A stretch of DNA of 64,000 bases from Sphingobium sp. B2D3C. GTDB lineage: Bacteria; Pseudomonadota; Alphaproteobacteria; Sphingomonadales; Sphingomonadaceae. The notes under the pieces were generated by a model. The model made no database searches. It saw only the letters and a list, made by a program, of their open reading frames with translations, and was not told where the DNA came from. Below, one piece after another: positions 1 to 8,407 of this stretch (the first letter of the stretch is position 1; each line of letters starts with the position of its first letter). Where the stretch lies: the NCBI RefSeq assembly GCF_025961835.1, contig NZ_JAOQOK010000001.1:1364001-1428000 (forward strand), in the 5' to 3' direction. The translations under genes were made by a program, and so were the position numbers.

Positions 1-348
1 GGCCTGTTCGACAGGATGCCGGAGAGCGAGCAACGGCTACTGCTCAGCCAGTCCCTCACGGATGCGGCGCAGGCCCCTGCCCTCTACCGCAGCCTGTTCA
101 CCGCCTGGGCGAGCGGCGACGTGGCCCGGCTGGAGCGCGAGTTCATCGCCCCGTTCGCGCGCGCGCCGGCTCTGCGCGCAAGACTGATCGACGGGCGCAA
201 TGAGCGCTGGGCGCGGCATCTCGATGCGGCCATGACGGCCCAACCCGGCACCGCTTTCGTCGCGGTCGGCGCCGGGCATCTGGTTGGCGATGCCAGCCTG
301 CAGTCCCGCCTTGCCGCGCGCGGATGGCGCATCGATCGGGTGCAATGA
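1..348 (+). CDS. TraB/GumN family protein, C-terminal part
   Basis: The reading frame is open from the first base, so this is the C-terminal ~115 residues of a longer protein whose start lies outside the window. The end carries the AVGAGHLVG motif, followed by a short tail predicting the usual closing strand, which is typical of the TraB/GumN (PrgY-like) family. Members are usually ~280-300 residue extracytoplasmic proteins with conserved GxxH and GxH motifs. Their biochemical role is poorly defined; metalloprotease-like activity has been suggested. It lies 122 bp upstream of rplY in the same direction. Family assignment is fairly secure, function is not. Confidence 0.75.
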   Translation, partial: GLFDRMPESEQRLLLSQSLTDAAQAPALYRSLFTAWASGDVARLEREFIAPFARAPALRARLIDGRNERWARHLDAAMTAQPGTAFVAVGAGHLVGDASLQSRLAARGWRIDRVQ

Positions 349-470
349 ACGCGCGCTCGGTCGCTTCGCTTGCTTTCCCCGCAATTTGCCGCTAATCGCC
401 CCGGCTTCCGTCATGGTCATCCCTGGAGGCGTGGCGGAGATTCTAGCACTAAGCTTCTGGAGACACGCAC

Positions 471-1094
471 ATGAGCGATACGCTTACGCTGTCGGCCGAG
501 GCACGCGATCGGGCAGGCAAGGGAGCCTCCCGCGCTCTCCGCCGTGAGGGCCGCGTTCCCGCCGTCATTTATGGCAATAATGAAGAGCCGCAGTCGATTC
601 ACGTTGAGGAAAAGATCCTCAACAAGCTGCTCGGCACGGGCCATTTCTTCAATTCGGTCGTCATGGTCGAAGTGGGCGGCAAGAAGGTCCGCACGCTCCC
701 CAAGGACGTGGCGTTCCATCCGGTGACGGATCGTCCGCTCCATGCCGACTTCCTGCGTGTTTCCGAACACGCCCAGGTGCATGTGAATGTGCCCGTGGTG
801 TTCGAGAACGAAGAGGCCGCTCCCGGTCTCAAGCGCGGTGGCGTGCTCAACGTCGTCCGTCACGAGCTGGAAATGATCGTGGATGCCGCCGAGATTCCGG
901 ACAGCATCACGGTTGACCTCACCGGCTTCGACGTCGGCGATTCGATCCACATCAGCGCGGTGAAGCTGCCCAAGGGCGCCGAGCCGGCGATCACCGATCG
1001 CGATTTCACCATTGCCACCATCGTTGCTCCGTCCGCGCTCAAGTCGAGCGAAGGCGACACGACGAAGGACGGCGAAGAGGCCGGCGAGGCGTAA
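471..1094 (+). CDS. rplY: 50S ribosomal protein L25/general stress protein Ctc
   Basis: A 207-residue protein of the long TL5/CTC type: an N-terminal L25 domain (about residues 5-95) that binds 5S rRNA in the large ribosomal subunit, and a C-terminal beta domain (about 100-190) with an acidic tail rich in Glu and Asp. The start [24 protein letters not shown] is classical for L25 (only part of it is needed to recognise it: [16 protein letters not shown]). An SD-like CTGGAG sits about 10 nt before the ATG. pth follows 27 bp downstream in the same direction, the common alphaproteobacterial rplY-pth pair, so the two are probably co-transcribed. Confidence 0.97.
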   Translation: MSDTLTLSAEARDRAGKGASRALRREGRVPAVIYGNNEEPQSIHVEEKILNKLLGTGHFFNSVVMVEVGGKKVRTLPKDVAFHPVTDRPLHADFLRVSEHAQVHVNVPVVFENEEAAPGLKRGGVLNVVRHELEMIVDAAEIPDSITVDLTGFDVGDSIHISAVKLPKGAEPAITDRDFTIATIVAPSALKSSEGDTTKDGEEAGEA

Positions 1095-1121
1095 GCCTCT
1101 CCGCGCGGGGGGAGCGCATCT

Positions 1122-1691
1122 GTGCAACTCTGGGTTGGCCTCGGCAATCCCGGATCGCAATATGCGCTCCACCGCCACAATGTCGGCTTCATGGCGCTGG
1201 ACGTCATCGCCGCAGACTACGGCTTTTCGCCGTGGAAGAAGCAGTTTCAGGGCCTCGTTTCCGAAGGCCGCATCGGCCCGCACAAGGTGCTGCTGTTCAA
1301 ACCCCAGACATTCATGAACCAGAGCGGGCGCGCCATTCGTGCCGCCTGTGATTTCTACAAGCTCGGTGTCGAGGACGTCACCGTCTTCCACGACGAGCTC
1401 GATCTTGCGCCGATGAAGATGAAGGTGAAGCGCGGCGGCGGCACTGCCGGCCATAACGGCCTGCGCTCCACTGACGCGCATCTGGGCAAGGAGTTTCGCC
1501 GCGTGCGCATCGGCATCGGCCATCCCGGCGACAAGGACCGCGTGACCGGCCATGTGCTCGGCAATTATGCCAAGATCGAGATCGATCCGCTGGCCGACCT
1601 GCTCGGCGCCATGTCGCGCGAGGCGGAATGGCTGGCTGCGGGCGACGATCTGCGCTTCATGAACGAGGTCGCGCGCCGCCTGCAGGACTGA
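1122..1691 (+). CDS. pth: Peptidyl-tRNA hydrolase
   Basis: A 189-residue Pth that releases tRNA from prematurely dropped peptidyl-tRNA. The N-terminus reads VGLGNPGSQYALHRHNVGF, giving the expected active-site Asn9 and catalytic His19, and the central FHDELDL and GHNGLRS motifs are intact. The start is a GTG preceded by GGGGGGAG, which is the only start giving the normal family N-terminus. It sits 27 bp after rplY. The next gene, rlpA, converges on it with only 18 bp between the two stops, and no obvious terminator hairpin is visible in that gap. Confidence 0.97.
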   Translation: MQLWVGLGNPGSQYALHRHNVGFMALDVIAADYGFSPWKKQFQGLVSEGRIGPHKVLLFKPQTFMNQSGRAIRAACDFYKLGVEDVTVFHDELDLAPMKMKVKRGGGTAGHNGLRSTDAHLGKEFRRVRIGIGHPGDKDRVTGHVLGNYAKIEIDPLADLLGAMSREAEWLAAGDDLRFMNEVARRLQD

Positions 1692-1709
1692 CAGCGGGCG
1701 CGGGCGCCG

Positions 1710-2330
1710 TTACCGGCTGCCGCCATTCTGCGCCTGCGCGGCGCGATAGGCCGCGAGACGGGCACGCCAAGGCGCCAGCGTCTGTTGCGGCACGTCCGGC
1801 CGGGCCATGGCCGGTTTTCCCGCCCGCAGCCGCGCCCGATCGGCCTCGGGCGGCTCGACCCGTCGCACCCGCACCTGCACCGTGCCCTGCTGCCTGATCC
1901 CGAGCAGTTCCGCTGCCCCTTGCGACAGGTCGATGATCCGGTTGCGGGCGAACGGCCCGCGATCGTTGACGCGCACCAGGATCGTCCGGCCCGTGTCCAG
2001 CGCCGTCACCTCGACATAGCTGGGCAGCGGCAAGGTGGAGTGCGCGGCGGAAATGCCGTGCTTTACAAAGCGCTCGCCATTGGCGGTCTGATTGCCGGAC
2101 TCGCCGCCGTACCAGCTCGCATCGCCCAGCATGTCCAGCGTGCGATCATCGGTGGGCGTGTAGGTGACGCCGCGCACCACATAAGGCGGGCCGATGCGCA
2201 CCGGCGTATCGCTGACCGGACGGAACTTGGTGCTGCCGGCGCACCCGGCGAGGGCCGGCACGACAAGCAAAGCGAGCCAGAAAGAGCGCCCCGGCAAGGC
2301 GCGCGGCATGGAAGAGCGGATCGCAAGCAT
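1710..2330 (-). CDS. rlpA: RlpA family septal ring lytic transglycosylase lipoprotein
   Basis: A 206-residue lipoprotein of the RlpA family. A hydrophobic signal segment ends in a lipobox (PALAGC), so the mature protein should be lipid-anchored at Cys30. The double-psi beta-barrel core follows, with the diagnostic GDASWYGGESGNQTANGE stretch, and VNDRGPFARNRIIDLS. These enzymes cleave denuded peptidoglycan glycan strands at the septum. No C-terminal SPOR domain is present; the protein ends in an Ala/Arg-rich tail. I chose the ATG at 2330 because it has an AGGGG stretch upstream; the ATG at 2309 is an alternative. Confidence 0.9.
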   Translation of the reverse strand: MLAIRSSMPRALPGRSFWLALLVVPALAGCAGSTKFRPVSDTPVRIGPPYVVRGVTYTPTDDRTLDMLGDASWYGGESGNQTANGERFVKHGISAAHSTLPLPSYVEVTALDTGRTILVRVNDRGPFARNRIIDLSQGAAELLGIRQQGTVQVRVRRVEPPEADRARLRAGKPAMARPDVPQQTLAPWRARLAAYRAAQAQNGGSR

Positions 2331-2486
2331 CGGCTTACCCCTAACCCACTGCGCCGCCACGGTGAAGAGATGAGTCGTCAGCTAGGGTGCGGGCACAAGC
2401 TGGCTGCTTCCGGTAATGTCGGCTATCCTGCATTGTCGTCGCGATGCAGATATTCCCGACACGACAACATTGCCGAAATTCGCTCA

Positions 2487-2810
2487 CTATAGCAGCAGCC
2501 ACTTCACGACGCACGCGCCAGCCAAGAGGACCAGACCGCATCCCCACCACGGGATGAGGGTGCCATCGTCATAATCTCCCAAGTCGACATACCGTTGCAC
2601 CGCTTGCCTTTGACGCGCCCCGTATGCGCCGTCGCGGGATCGAATGTCAGCATCATTAAGATAGTGGTGAACGGCCTCCGGCGTCGCGTCGATTGGCAGT
2701 TCCTCCTGAAGCTCGCTTGCTAGCCGATCCACCTCAAGCCAATCTGTTGGCTCTCGTTGTTCGACAGCCAGAATGGCCGCTAAGCGGCTGCGTAGCTCGT
2801 CCATTTCCAC
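2487..2810 (-). CDS. Hypothetical small membrane-anchored protein
   Basis: 107 residues, no family recognised. The first ~85 residues are hydrophilic, acidic and probably helical (ELRSRLAAILAVEQRE). The C-terminus is a single hydrophobic segment (GCGLVLLAGACVVKWLLL) that would make a tail-anchored membrane protein. Codon use fits the genome and no competing long frame lies on the other strand, so I regard it as real. It stands alone between rlpA (156 bp downstream on the same strand) and a repeat-bearing spacer. Its function is unknown. Confidence 0.55.
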   Translation of the reverse strand: MEMDELRSRLAAILAVEQREPTDWLEVDRLASELQEELPIDATPEAVHHYLNDADIRSRDGAYGARQRQAVQRYVDLGDYDDGTLIPWWGCGLVLLAGACVVKWLLL

Positions 2811-2943
2811 GCCTACAGACTACAGGAGTTGGCGCTTGTTGCAACGGCCGCTTTCTACGCCAAGTCAGCCGTACAGACCTCCTGGGCTGTGTCTGAAATC
2901 GGACGTCGCATGCCCCTGAATTTTATCCAAGCCGCTCACCCTT

Positions 2944-3031
2944 CGTTATTCCCGCGCGCGCGGGAATCCAGCTGGAGCGTTGGTCCCGAATGTAAGCGTC
3001 GATCTGGATTCCCGCGTGCGCGGGAATGACG
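2944..3031. repeat. Inverted pair of REP-like palindromes
   Basis: Two copies of a 28-bp element face each other, separated by 32 bp (2944-2971 and 3004-3031). Each holds a 20-bp dyad: ATTCCCGCGCGCGCGGGAAT, a perfect palindrome, at 2948-2967, and ATTCCCGCGTGCGCGGGAAT at 3008-3027. Reverse-complementing one copy gives about 26/28 matches to the other, including the flanking CGT and CCAG. This ATTCCC...GGGAAT design is common in intergenic REP/BIME-type repeats of proteobacteria. The 418-bp spacer 2811-3228 upstream of the phosphatase holds no other feature I can support. Confidence 0.75.
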
Positions 3032-3228
3032 GCGTTTTGTGCCCCCGAGCTATCGACTTCCCGGTCAGCCCCATCCCTCACCTCACCTAAGTCACGGAAC
3101 TGACTTGCAATCTTCATCCCCGTGCCATCGCCTCGCAATCATCATGTCATGCACCTCTGCGATCAGGCCCCGCCTGAGCGGCAAATGCACCTTCCGCGAG
3201 CCGTGGCGGAACCAATTCAGGGGAAATC

Positions 3229-5115
3229 ATGTCACATCTTACCGACGAAGCCCGCGCGCCCTACCGGACCGCGATGTCTAACGAGGCCAATCCCAACAGT
3301 CTGGAAGCGATTGTCGAGGCCAATCCTTCGCGCCGCACGATCATCAAGAACGGCCTGTTCGGCCTGTCGATCTTCCCGGTCGCGGCGATGCTCTCGGCCT
3401 GCGGGGAGGACAAGGATGGGATGGTGACCATTCCCAATCCCACGCCGACACCCAGCCCGACGCCGACCCCCACGCCCACGCCGGCGGTCAGCTACGCCAT
3501 CGAGTTCACGTCGGTGGCCGCCAACCAGGACGACAAGGTCACCGTGCCGGCCGGCTATGACGTGAAAGTCCTGCTGAAGGCGGGCGATGCCATCGAGACC
3601 GGCGTCACCGGCTATGCCGGCAGCTTCCCGACGCCTGCGACGGCGGAGAAATGGGCCGGCGGCAATCATGACGGCATGGAATATTTCGAGCTGTCGGGCG
3701 TCGACCCCAACAAGGGCGGCCTGCTGGCGATCAATTTCGAATATCCCGATTTCAACATTCTGATGAACGGCAATTACGATGCCGCCACCGCCACCACGGA
3801 CCAGAAGGCGCTTGCGCTCTCGGCCGTAGGCATTGGCGTGGTGGAAGTCGCCAAGGGCAGCGATGGCAACTGGGCGGTGAAGGCCGGCTCGCAATATAAC
3901 AAGCGCTATACCGGCAACTCCAATTACCGCGCGGGTGGGCCGGCCGCCGGGCTGCTCTCCGGCACGATCAAGGGCATGCTCAACAATTGTTCGAGCGGCC
4001 GCACGCCGTGGGGCACCTACCTCACCTGCGAGGAAACGACGGACAATTATCTCGACCCCACGCGCCCCGAGCGGGATTATGGCTGGGTGGTCGAGATCGA
4101 CCCGCTGCAGGAGCTGGCTCCGGCGACTAAGCGGACCGCCATGGGCCGGTTCAGCCACGAGAATGTCGCGCACCTCACCAACAGCGATCGCCGCGTGGCC
4201 TTCTACATGGGCGACGATTCGACGCCGGGCTGCATCTACAAGTTCGTGCCGGATCAGGCCTACAGCACGACCAACCGGGCGGCGAACAGCAACCTGCTCG
4301 ACTATGGCACACTCTATGTCGCCAAGTTCAATGCGGACGGCTCGGGCGAGTGGAAAGCGCTGGTGCAGGGCCAGAACGGTCTTGTCGCCAATGCGTCCGA
4401 TCCGGGCGATGTCAGCCAATTCACGACGGCCCCTGCGCCGACGCCGGTGAGCTTCAACAGCCAGGCCGACGTGCTGATCAATTGCGCCTCGGCCGCGCGG
4501 GTTGCGGGTGGCACCGTGATGGATCGGCCGGAGTGGATCACGGTTTCGCCGGACGGCAAGACGATCTTCGTGACGCTGACCAACAACAGCGGCCGTAAGG
4601 TGACCGATGCGGCGAACCCGCGCGTCACCAACCGCCACGGCCACATCCTCAAATTCCGCGAGAGCGGCGATTCTCCGCTGGCGACCGGCTTCACCTGGGA
4701 GCTGTTCCTGCTGGCCGGCGACCCCGGTTATGCCGCAGGCGGCAACAATCTGGTCGGCAACATCAATGGCGATACCTTCTCCAGCCCCGATGGCATCCGC
4801 ATCGATCCGCAGGGGCGCCTGTGGGTGCAGACCGACCATAGCGTGCCGGGCACATCGGGCGCGAGCGGCGTCACCATCGAGCAGGTCGTCGGGCACAATG
4901 CGATGTTCTACATCGACCAGACCAGCAAGAAGAGCAAACGCTTCCTTGTCGGCCCGACCGGCTGCGAGATCACCGGCCTTGCCTATACGCCGGACCTCAA
5001 GACCTTCTTCGTGAACATCCAGCACCCGACCGGCAACTGGCCGATCGCCGGCGAGCAGCCCCGCTCCTCGACCGTCGTCATCACCCGGACGGACGGCAAG
5101 CCCGTCGGCGCCTGA
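3229..5115 (+). CDS. PhoX family (DUF839) phosphatase, Tat-exported
   Basis: A 628-residue protein of the PhoX/DUF839 family, Ca/Fe-dependent alkaline phosphatases acting in the periplasm or cell surface. SRRTIIKNGLFGLSIF near residue 35 is a twin-arginine export signal, and SACG just after it could be a lipobox. A Thr-Pro linker (PTPTPSPTPTPTPTP) follows before the beta-propeller domain. Family motifs seen include CEETTDNYLDP, GRFSHENVA, DRPEWITVSPDG and SPDGIRIDPQGRLWVQTD. AGGGGA precedes the ATG. It is monocistronic, with a strong terminator after it. I did not find a convincing Pho box upstream, so phosphate control is not shown by the sequence. The exact substrate is unknown. Confidence 0.85.
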   Translation: MSHLTDEARAPYRTAMSNEANPNSLEAIVEANPSRRTIIKNGLFGLSIFPVAAMLSACGEDKDGMVTIPNPTPTPSPTPTPTPTPAVSYAIEFTSVAANQDDKVTVPAGYDVKVLLKAGDAIETGVTGYAGSFPTPATAEKWAGGNHDGMEYFELSGVDPNKGGLLAINFEYPDFNILMNGNYDAATATTDQKALALSAVGIGVVEVAKGSDGNWAVKAGSQYNKRYTGNSNYRAGGPAAGLLSGTIKGMLNNCSSGRTPWGTYLTCEETTDNYLDPTRPERDYGWVVEIDPLQELAPATKRTAMGRFSHENVAHLTNSDRRVAFYMGDDSTPGCIYKFVPDQAYSTTNRAANSNLLDYGTLYVAKFNADGSGEWKALVQGQNGLVANASDPGDVSQFTTAPAPTPVSFNSQADVLINCASAARVAGGTVMDRPEWITVSPDGKTIFVTLTNNSGRKVTDAANPRVTNRHGHILKFRESGDSPLATGFTWELFLLAGDPGYAAGGNNLVGNINGDTFSSPDGIRIDPQGRLWVQTDHSVPGTSGASGVTIEQVVGHNAMFYIDQTSKKSKRFLVGPTGCEITGLAYTPDLKTFFVNIQHPTGNWPIAGEQPRSSTVVITRTDGKPVGA

Positions 5116-5141
5116 CCGGTTCACGATCCGACACTGCATCG

Positions 5142-5176
5142 CCGCCGCGCCCACCCCGGCGCGGCGGTTTCTTGTT
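5142..5176 (+). terminator. Rho-independent terminator after the PhoX-like gene
   Basis: A perfect 10-bp GC stem (CCGCCGCGCC at 5142-5151, GGCGCGGCGG at 5158-5167) closes a 6-nt loop and is followed by TTTCTTGTT. It lies 27 bp after the stop codon of the phosphatase and should end that transcript before ychF. Confidence 0.9.
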
Positions 5177-5265
5177 GGGCGCTGCGGTTGAGACGGCTGG
5201 CCATGGCAGCGACAGGGCGCTAAGGGGCCACATCACGTGCTTCCAGATCGAACGGACAGATTTCC

Positions 5266-6363
5266 ATGGGTTTCAAATGCGGGATCGTCGGCCTGCCCAA
5301 TGTCGGCAAGTCGACTCTCTTCAATGCGCTGACCGAGACGCAGGCAGCGCAGGCTGCCAACTATCCCTTCTGCACCATCGAGCCGAATGTCGGCCAGGTC
5401 TCGGTGCCGGATGCGCGGCTCGACGAGCTCGCGGCCATTGCCGGCAGCCAGAAGATCATCCCGACCCAGCTGGCCTTTGTGGATATCGCGGGCCTGGTGC
5501 GCGGCGCCTCCAAGGGCGAGGGCCTGGGCAACCAGTTCCTCGGCAACATCCGCGAAGTGGACGCCATCGTGCATGTGCTGCGCTGCTTCGAGAATGACGA
5601 CATCCAGCATGTCGACAATCGCGTCGATCCCATTGCCGATGCCGAGACGGTCGAGACCGAGCTAATGCTCTCCGACCTTGAAAGCTTGGAAAAGCGCGTG
5701 CCCGCCTTTGCCAAGAAGGCGACCGGCGGCGACAAGGAAGCCAAGATTGCCGCCGCCGTGCTCGGCCGCGCGCTCGATCTGCTGCGCGAGGGCAAGCCCG
5801 CGAGGCTCGTCGAGATCAATGACGAGGAGGAAGCGCGCATCTTCCAGCAGGCGCAGCTGCTGACCTCCAAGCCCGTGCTCTATGTGTGCAATGTCGAGGA
5901 AGAGAGCGCAGCGGAAGGCAATGCCTTCAGCGCCCGCGTGTTCGAGAAGGCCAAGGCCGAGGGCGCGCAGGCGGTGGTCGTATCAGCCGCGATCGAGGCC
6001 GATCTCGTCACGATGCCGATCGAGGATCGCGCCGAGTTTCTGGAGGCCATGGGCCTGGAGGAAGCGGGGCTCGCCCGCGTGATCCGCGCCGGCTACGATC
6101 TGCTGCACCTCATCACCTTCTTCACCGTCGGCCCCAAGGAAGCGCGTGCCTGGACGGTCCATCGCGGCGCCAGCGCGCCGGAAGCAGCGGGCGAAATCCA
6201 CAGCGATTTCCAGAAGGGCTTCATCCGCGCCGAAACCGTCGCCTTCGACGATTTCATCTCGCTTGGCGGCGAGGCGAAGGCGCGCGAGGCCGGCAAGCTG
6301 CGCGCCGAAGGCAAAGCCTATGTGGTGCAGGACGGCGACGTGATGCACTTCCTTCACAGCTAG
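5266..6363 (+). CDS. ychF: Redox-regulated ATPase YchF
   Basis: A 365-residue Obg-family P-loop protein. Seen: G1 GLPNVGKST at residues 8-16, NYPFCTIEPN, the DIAGLVRGASKGEGLGNQFL G3/switch region, and NVEEE in place of the usual NKxD G4 motif, which explains the ATP preference known for YchF. The C-terminal TGS domain is present (FFTVGPKEARAWTVHRG, HSDFQKGFIRAE). Length matches the family. YchF binds ribosomes and modulates translation and stress responses. It is preceded by its own terminator-bounded spacer and followed 23 bp later by an unrelated secreted protein. Confidence 0.98.
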   Translation: MGFKCGIVGLPNVGKSTLFNALTETQAAQAANYPFCTIEPNVGQVSVPDARLDELAAIAGSQKIIPTQLAFVDIAGLVRGASKGEGLGNQFLGNIREVDAIVHVLRCFENDDIQHVDNRVDPIADAETVETELMLSDLESLEKRVPAFAKKATGGDKEAKIAAAVLGRALDLLREGKPARLVEINDEEEARIFQQAQLLTSKPVLYVCNVEEESAAEGNAFSARVFEKAKAEGAQAVVVSAAIEADLVTMPIEDRAEFLEAMGLEEAGLARVIRAGYDLLHLITFFTVGPKEARAWTVHRGASAPEAAGEIHSDFQKGFIRAETVAFDDFISLGGEAKAREAGKLRAEGKAYVVQDGDVMHFLHS

Positions 6364-6386
6364 ATCGGTGCGATAACCTCGCCATC

Positions 6387-6758
6387 ATGCCGTTGCCCCG
6401 CCGACTACTCTGCGCGCTGCTGACGCTGCTGCTGGCTCTGCCGGCCATGCAGGCCAGCGCGTGTGCGCCGGGGAGCGAGGGGACGGGCGTCGCGCACCAT
6501 GCGAGCGCCCAGACTGCCGCGCCGCATGGCGATCACGCTGCCCATAGCGGCCATGCTCCGTCCATCCCGGATGGCTCCAAGCCGGCGGTGGCGCATCATG
6601 ATTGCATCGGCTGCGTCGCGCCGATCGACAGCCGGAGCTACCGCCCGGTCGATCGACTGTCCTTGCTGCCCGGCAAGGCGAACTGGTCTCCCAACCCTGC
6701 CCGCCTGACCGACTGGCTGGGATCGCCCGATACCCCTCCTCCCCGACAGGTCCTCTGA
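6387..6758 (+). CDS. Secreted His-rich small protein, probably metal-related
   Basis: A 123-residue protein with a clear Sec signal peptide (PRRLLCALLTLLLALPAMQASA) and a mature part rich in His (APHGDHAAHSGH, AVAHHDC) with a CIGC pair. No domain family is recognised. It starts 23 bp after ychF and ends 39 bp before a Met/His repeat protein, with which it is probably co-transcribed. The composition, signal peptide and neighbour suggest periplasmic copper or other soft-metal binding; that is inference. An overlapping longer frame beginning at 5886 is the shadow of ychF and was discarded. Confidence 0.6.
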   Translation: MPLPRRLLCALLTLLLALPAMQASACAPGSEGTGVAHHASAQTAAPHGDHAAHSGHAPSIPDGSKPAVAHHDCIGCVAPIDSRSYRPVDRLSLLPGKANWSPNPARLTDWLGSPDTPPPRQVL

Positions 6759-6797
6759 ACGCTTTTCCCAAACAGCTTCAGACAGGACTTTTATATC

Positions 6798-8243
6798 ATG
6801 AGTTTTCGATTGAACGTGGCTGCGAGCCTGCTCGCGGCAGCCTCGCCCGTTGCCCTCTTCGCGCAGGCGCCGACGGCCGGGCATGACCATGCCGGACACC
6901 AGAGCGCCAGCCCGCTGACACCGCCCGCCGAAAATGCCGGCGAGACGATGGACCATTCGACCATGGATCATGGCGCGATGGATCATGGCGCGATGGATCA
7001 TGCCGGCATGAACCATTCTGGCATGGATCATTCTGGAATGGATCACGCCCAGCACAATGGCGAAACACCCGCCTCGGCACCGAACCACGTCCACCCCACC
7101 GACACCGCCCAACCTTATGTCGATGGCTCCGGCACGGCGCGGCTCCCGGCAGCACAAGGCCCGATGAGCGGCCTTCATGCGATGAGCGGCGACTGGATGT
7201 TGATGGCGCACGGCAATGTCCAGCTCAATTACACCGATCATAAGGGGCCGCGCGGTGACGATCTGGTCTACGCCACCTCGATGCTGATGCTGGCGGCGGA
7301 GCGGGATCTGGGCGGTGCGCGGCTCGCGCTCCGCTCGATGCTCAGCCTTGAACCGACCATGTCGGCGCGGGGCTACCCCAATCTCTTTGCCACGGGCGAG
7401 ACGGCGGGTGGCGCTGCGCTGGTCGACCGCCAGCATCCGCACGATCTCTTCATGGAGCTGGCCGCGCGGCTGGACGTGGACATCGCGCCCGGCGCAAGCG
7501 TCTTCCTCTATGGCGGACCGGTCGGCGAGCCGGCGCTGGGCCCCTCGGCCTTCATGCACCGGGCGAGCGCGCATTATAATCCCGAGCCGCCGATCACCCA
7601 CCACTGGTTCGATTCCACCCATATCACTTATGGCGTGGTGACTGCGGGCGTCGCCTTGCCGCAATGGCAGCTCGAGGGCTCGGCCTTTCGGGGGCGTGAG
7701 CCGGATGAGGAGCGCTGGGGCATCGAGACGCCCAAGCTCGATAGCTGGTCGGTGCGGCTGAGCTGGACGCCGACGCCCAACTGGGCCGCGCAGGTCAGCC
7801 ATGGCTTCCTCAAAAATCCCGAGACGCTTCATGGCGACCAGAACGAGCATCGTACCACGGCCAGCGTGCATTATGCGGACGGCGCCCTCTCGGCGACCGC
7901 GGCCTTCTCCGCCAAGAACCGCGACCCCGGCGATACGCTGACCGCCTGGCTCGGCGAGATCAATTACGATCTGACGCCGCGACACAGCCTGTTCGGCCGG
8001 GTCGAGAATGTCGCCAATGATGAGCTGATCCCCGATCATGACGATCCGCTCCACGACGTGCCGTTCCGCATCACCAAGATGCAGGCTGGCTATGCGTGGA
8101 ACACCCCGATCGGTGACGGCCCGGTCCACCTTGCGCTTGGCGGTAGCGTCAATCTCTACGCCAAGCCGGCGGCGCTGGATGCGGTCTATGGGGATAATCC
8201 CTGGGGCTACACGCTGTTCGCGCGCCTTTCCTTGGGGCGCTGA
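6798..8243 (+). CDS. Met/His-repeat outer-membrane-type protein, probably copper handling
   Basis: A 481-residue exported protein: signal peptide up to about residue 23 (LFAQA), then a HDHAGH stretch and seven tandem pentapeptides Met-Asp/Asn-His-x-x at residues 51-85. The rest (about 110-481) alternates aromatic and polar residues in a beta-rich pattern, ending in a strand-like YTLFARLSLGR, consistent with an outer membrane beta barrel. The repeat resembles the Met/His-rich copper-binding segments of CopA and CopB, but the body is not clearly CopB. Together with the upstream His-rich protein it may form a small copper-tolerance unit. No copper regulator or CopA lies nearby. Confidence 0.65.
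   Translation: MSFRLNVAASLLAAASPVALFAQAPTAGHDHAGHQSASPLTPPAENAGETMDHSTMDHGAMDHGAMDHAGMNHSGMDHSGMDHAQHNGETPASAPNHVHPTDTAQPYVDGSGTARLPAAQGPMSGLHAMSGDWMLMAHGNVQLNYTDHKGPRGDDLVYATSMLMLAAERDLGGARLALRSMLSLEPTMSARGYPNLFATGETAGGAALVDRQHPHDLFMELAARLDVDIAPGASVFLYGGPVGEPALGPSAFMHRASAHYNPEPPITHHWFDSTHITYGVVTAGVALPQWQLEGSAFRGREPDEERWGIETPKLDSWSVRLSWTPTPNWAAQVSHGFLKNPETLHGDQNEHRTTASVHYADGALSATAAFSAKNRDPGDTLTAWLGEINYDLTPRHSLFGRVENVANDELIPDHDDPLHDVPFRITKMQAGYAWNTPIGDGPVHLALGGSVNLYAKPAALDAVYGDNPWGYTLFARLSLGR
6948..7052 (+). repeat. Seven 15-bp tandem repeats coding Met-Asp-His-x-x
   Basis: Seven consecutive in-frame 15-bp units with the core ATGGATCAT. Two are identical (ATGGATCATGGCGCG at 6963-6977 and 6978-6992). 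They encode seven M-[D/N]-H-x-x pentapeptides in the protein at 6798-8243. Such an array can change copy number by slippage without disturbing the frame. Confidence 0.9.
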
Positions 8244-8270
8244 TACGTCCAGACAATGACTCCCCTCTCT

Positions 8271-8364
8271 TCAGAGGAGGGGCCGGGGGTGGTGGCGATG
8301 CGCGAGCATCGCAGGTTCGGTGAATGACTGCGCGGTTGCAGCACCACCCCAACCCCTCCTCTGA
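8271..8364. repeat. Imperfect inverted repeat, 24-bp arms
   Basis: The left arm at 8271-8294 (TCAGAGGAGGGGCC...GGTGGTG) is nearly the reverse complement of the right arm at 8342-8364 (CACCACCCCAACCCC...TCTGA), about 47 bp apart. It fills the space between two convergent genes and could fold into a long hairpin serving both as a terminator, although no T-run follows. It may instead be a dispersed intergenic element of the REP/MITE kind; copies elsewhere in the genome would decide that. Confidence 0.6.
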
Positions 8365-8407
8365 GCCGCAGGCGAGCGAAGCTCAACAGGAGGGGCTAAT
8401 TGAGCTG

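Noticed and set aside
3080..3180. A Pho box before the PhoX-like gene
   Set aside because: Only isolated TCAT/CCAT-like fragments; no pair with the proper 11-bp period could be found.
3232..5154. 640-codon minus-strand frame opposite the PhoX-like gene
   Set aside because: Arg/Gly/Ala-rich antisense translation of high-GC DNA. The plus-strand frame has export signal, linker and family motifs.
6948..7052. 15-bp tandem repeats as a CRISPR-like array
   Set aside because: Units are contiguous, in frame and coding, with no spacers.
6405..8129. 574-codon minus-strand frame opposite the Met/His-repeat gene
   Set aside because: Low-complexity antisense product (IHARMVHAGMIHRAMIH is the mirror of the repeat). 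No SD or family motif.
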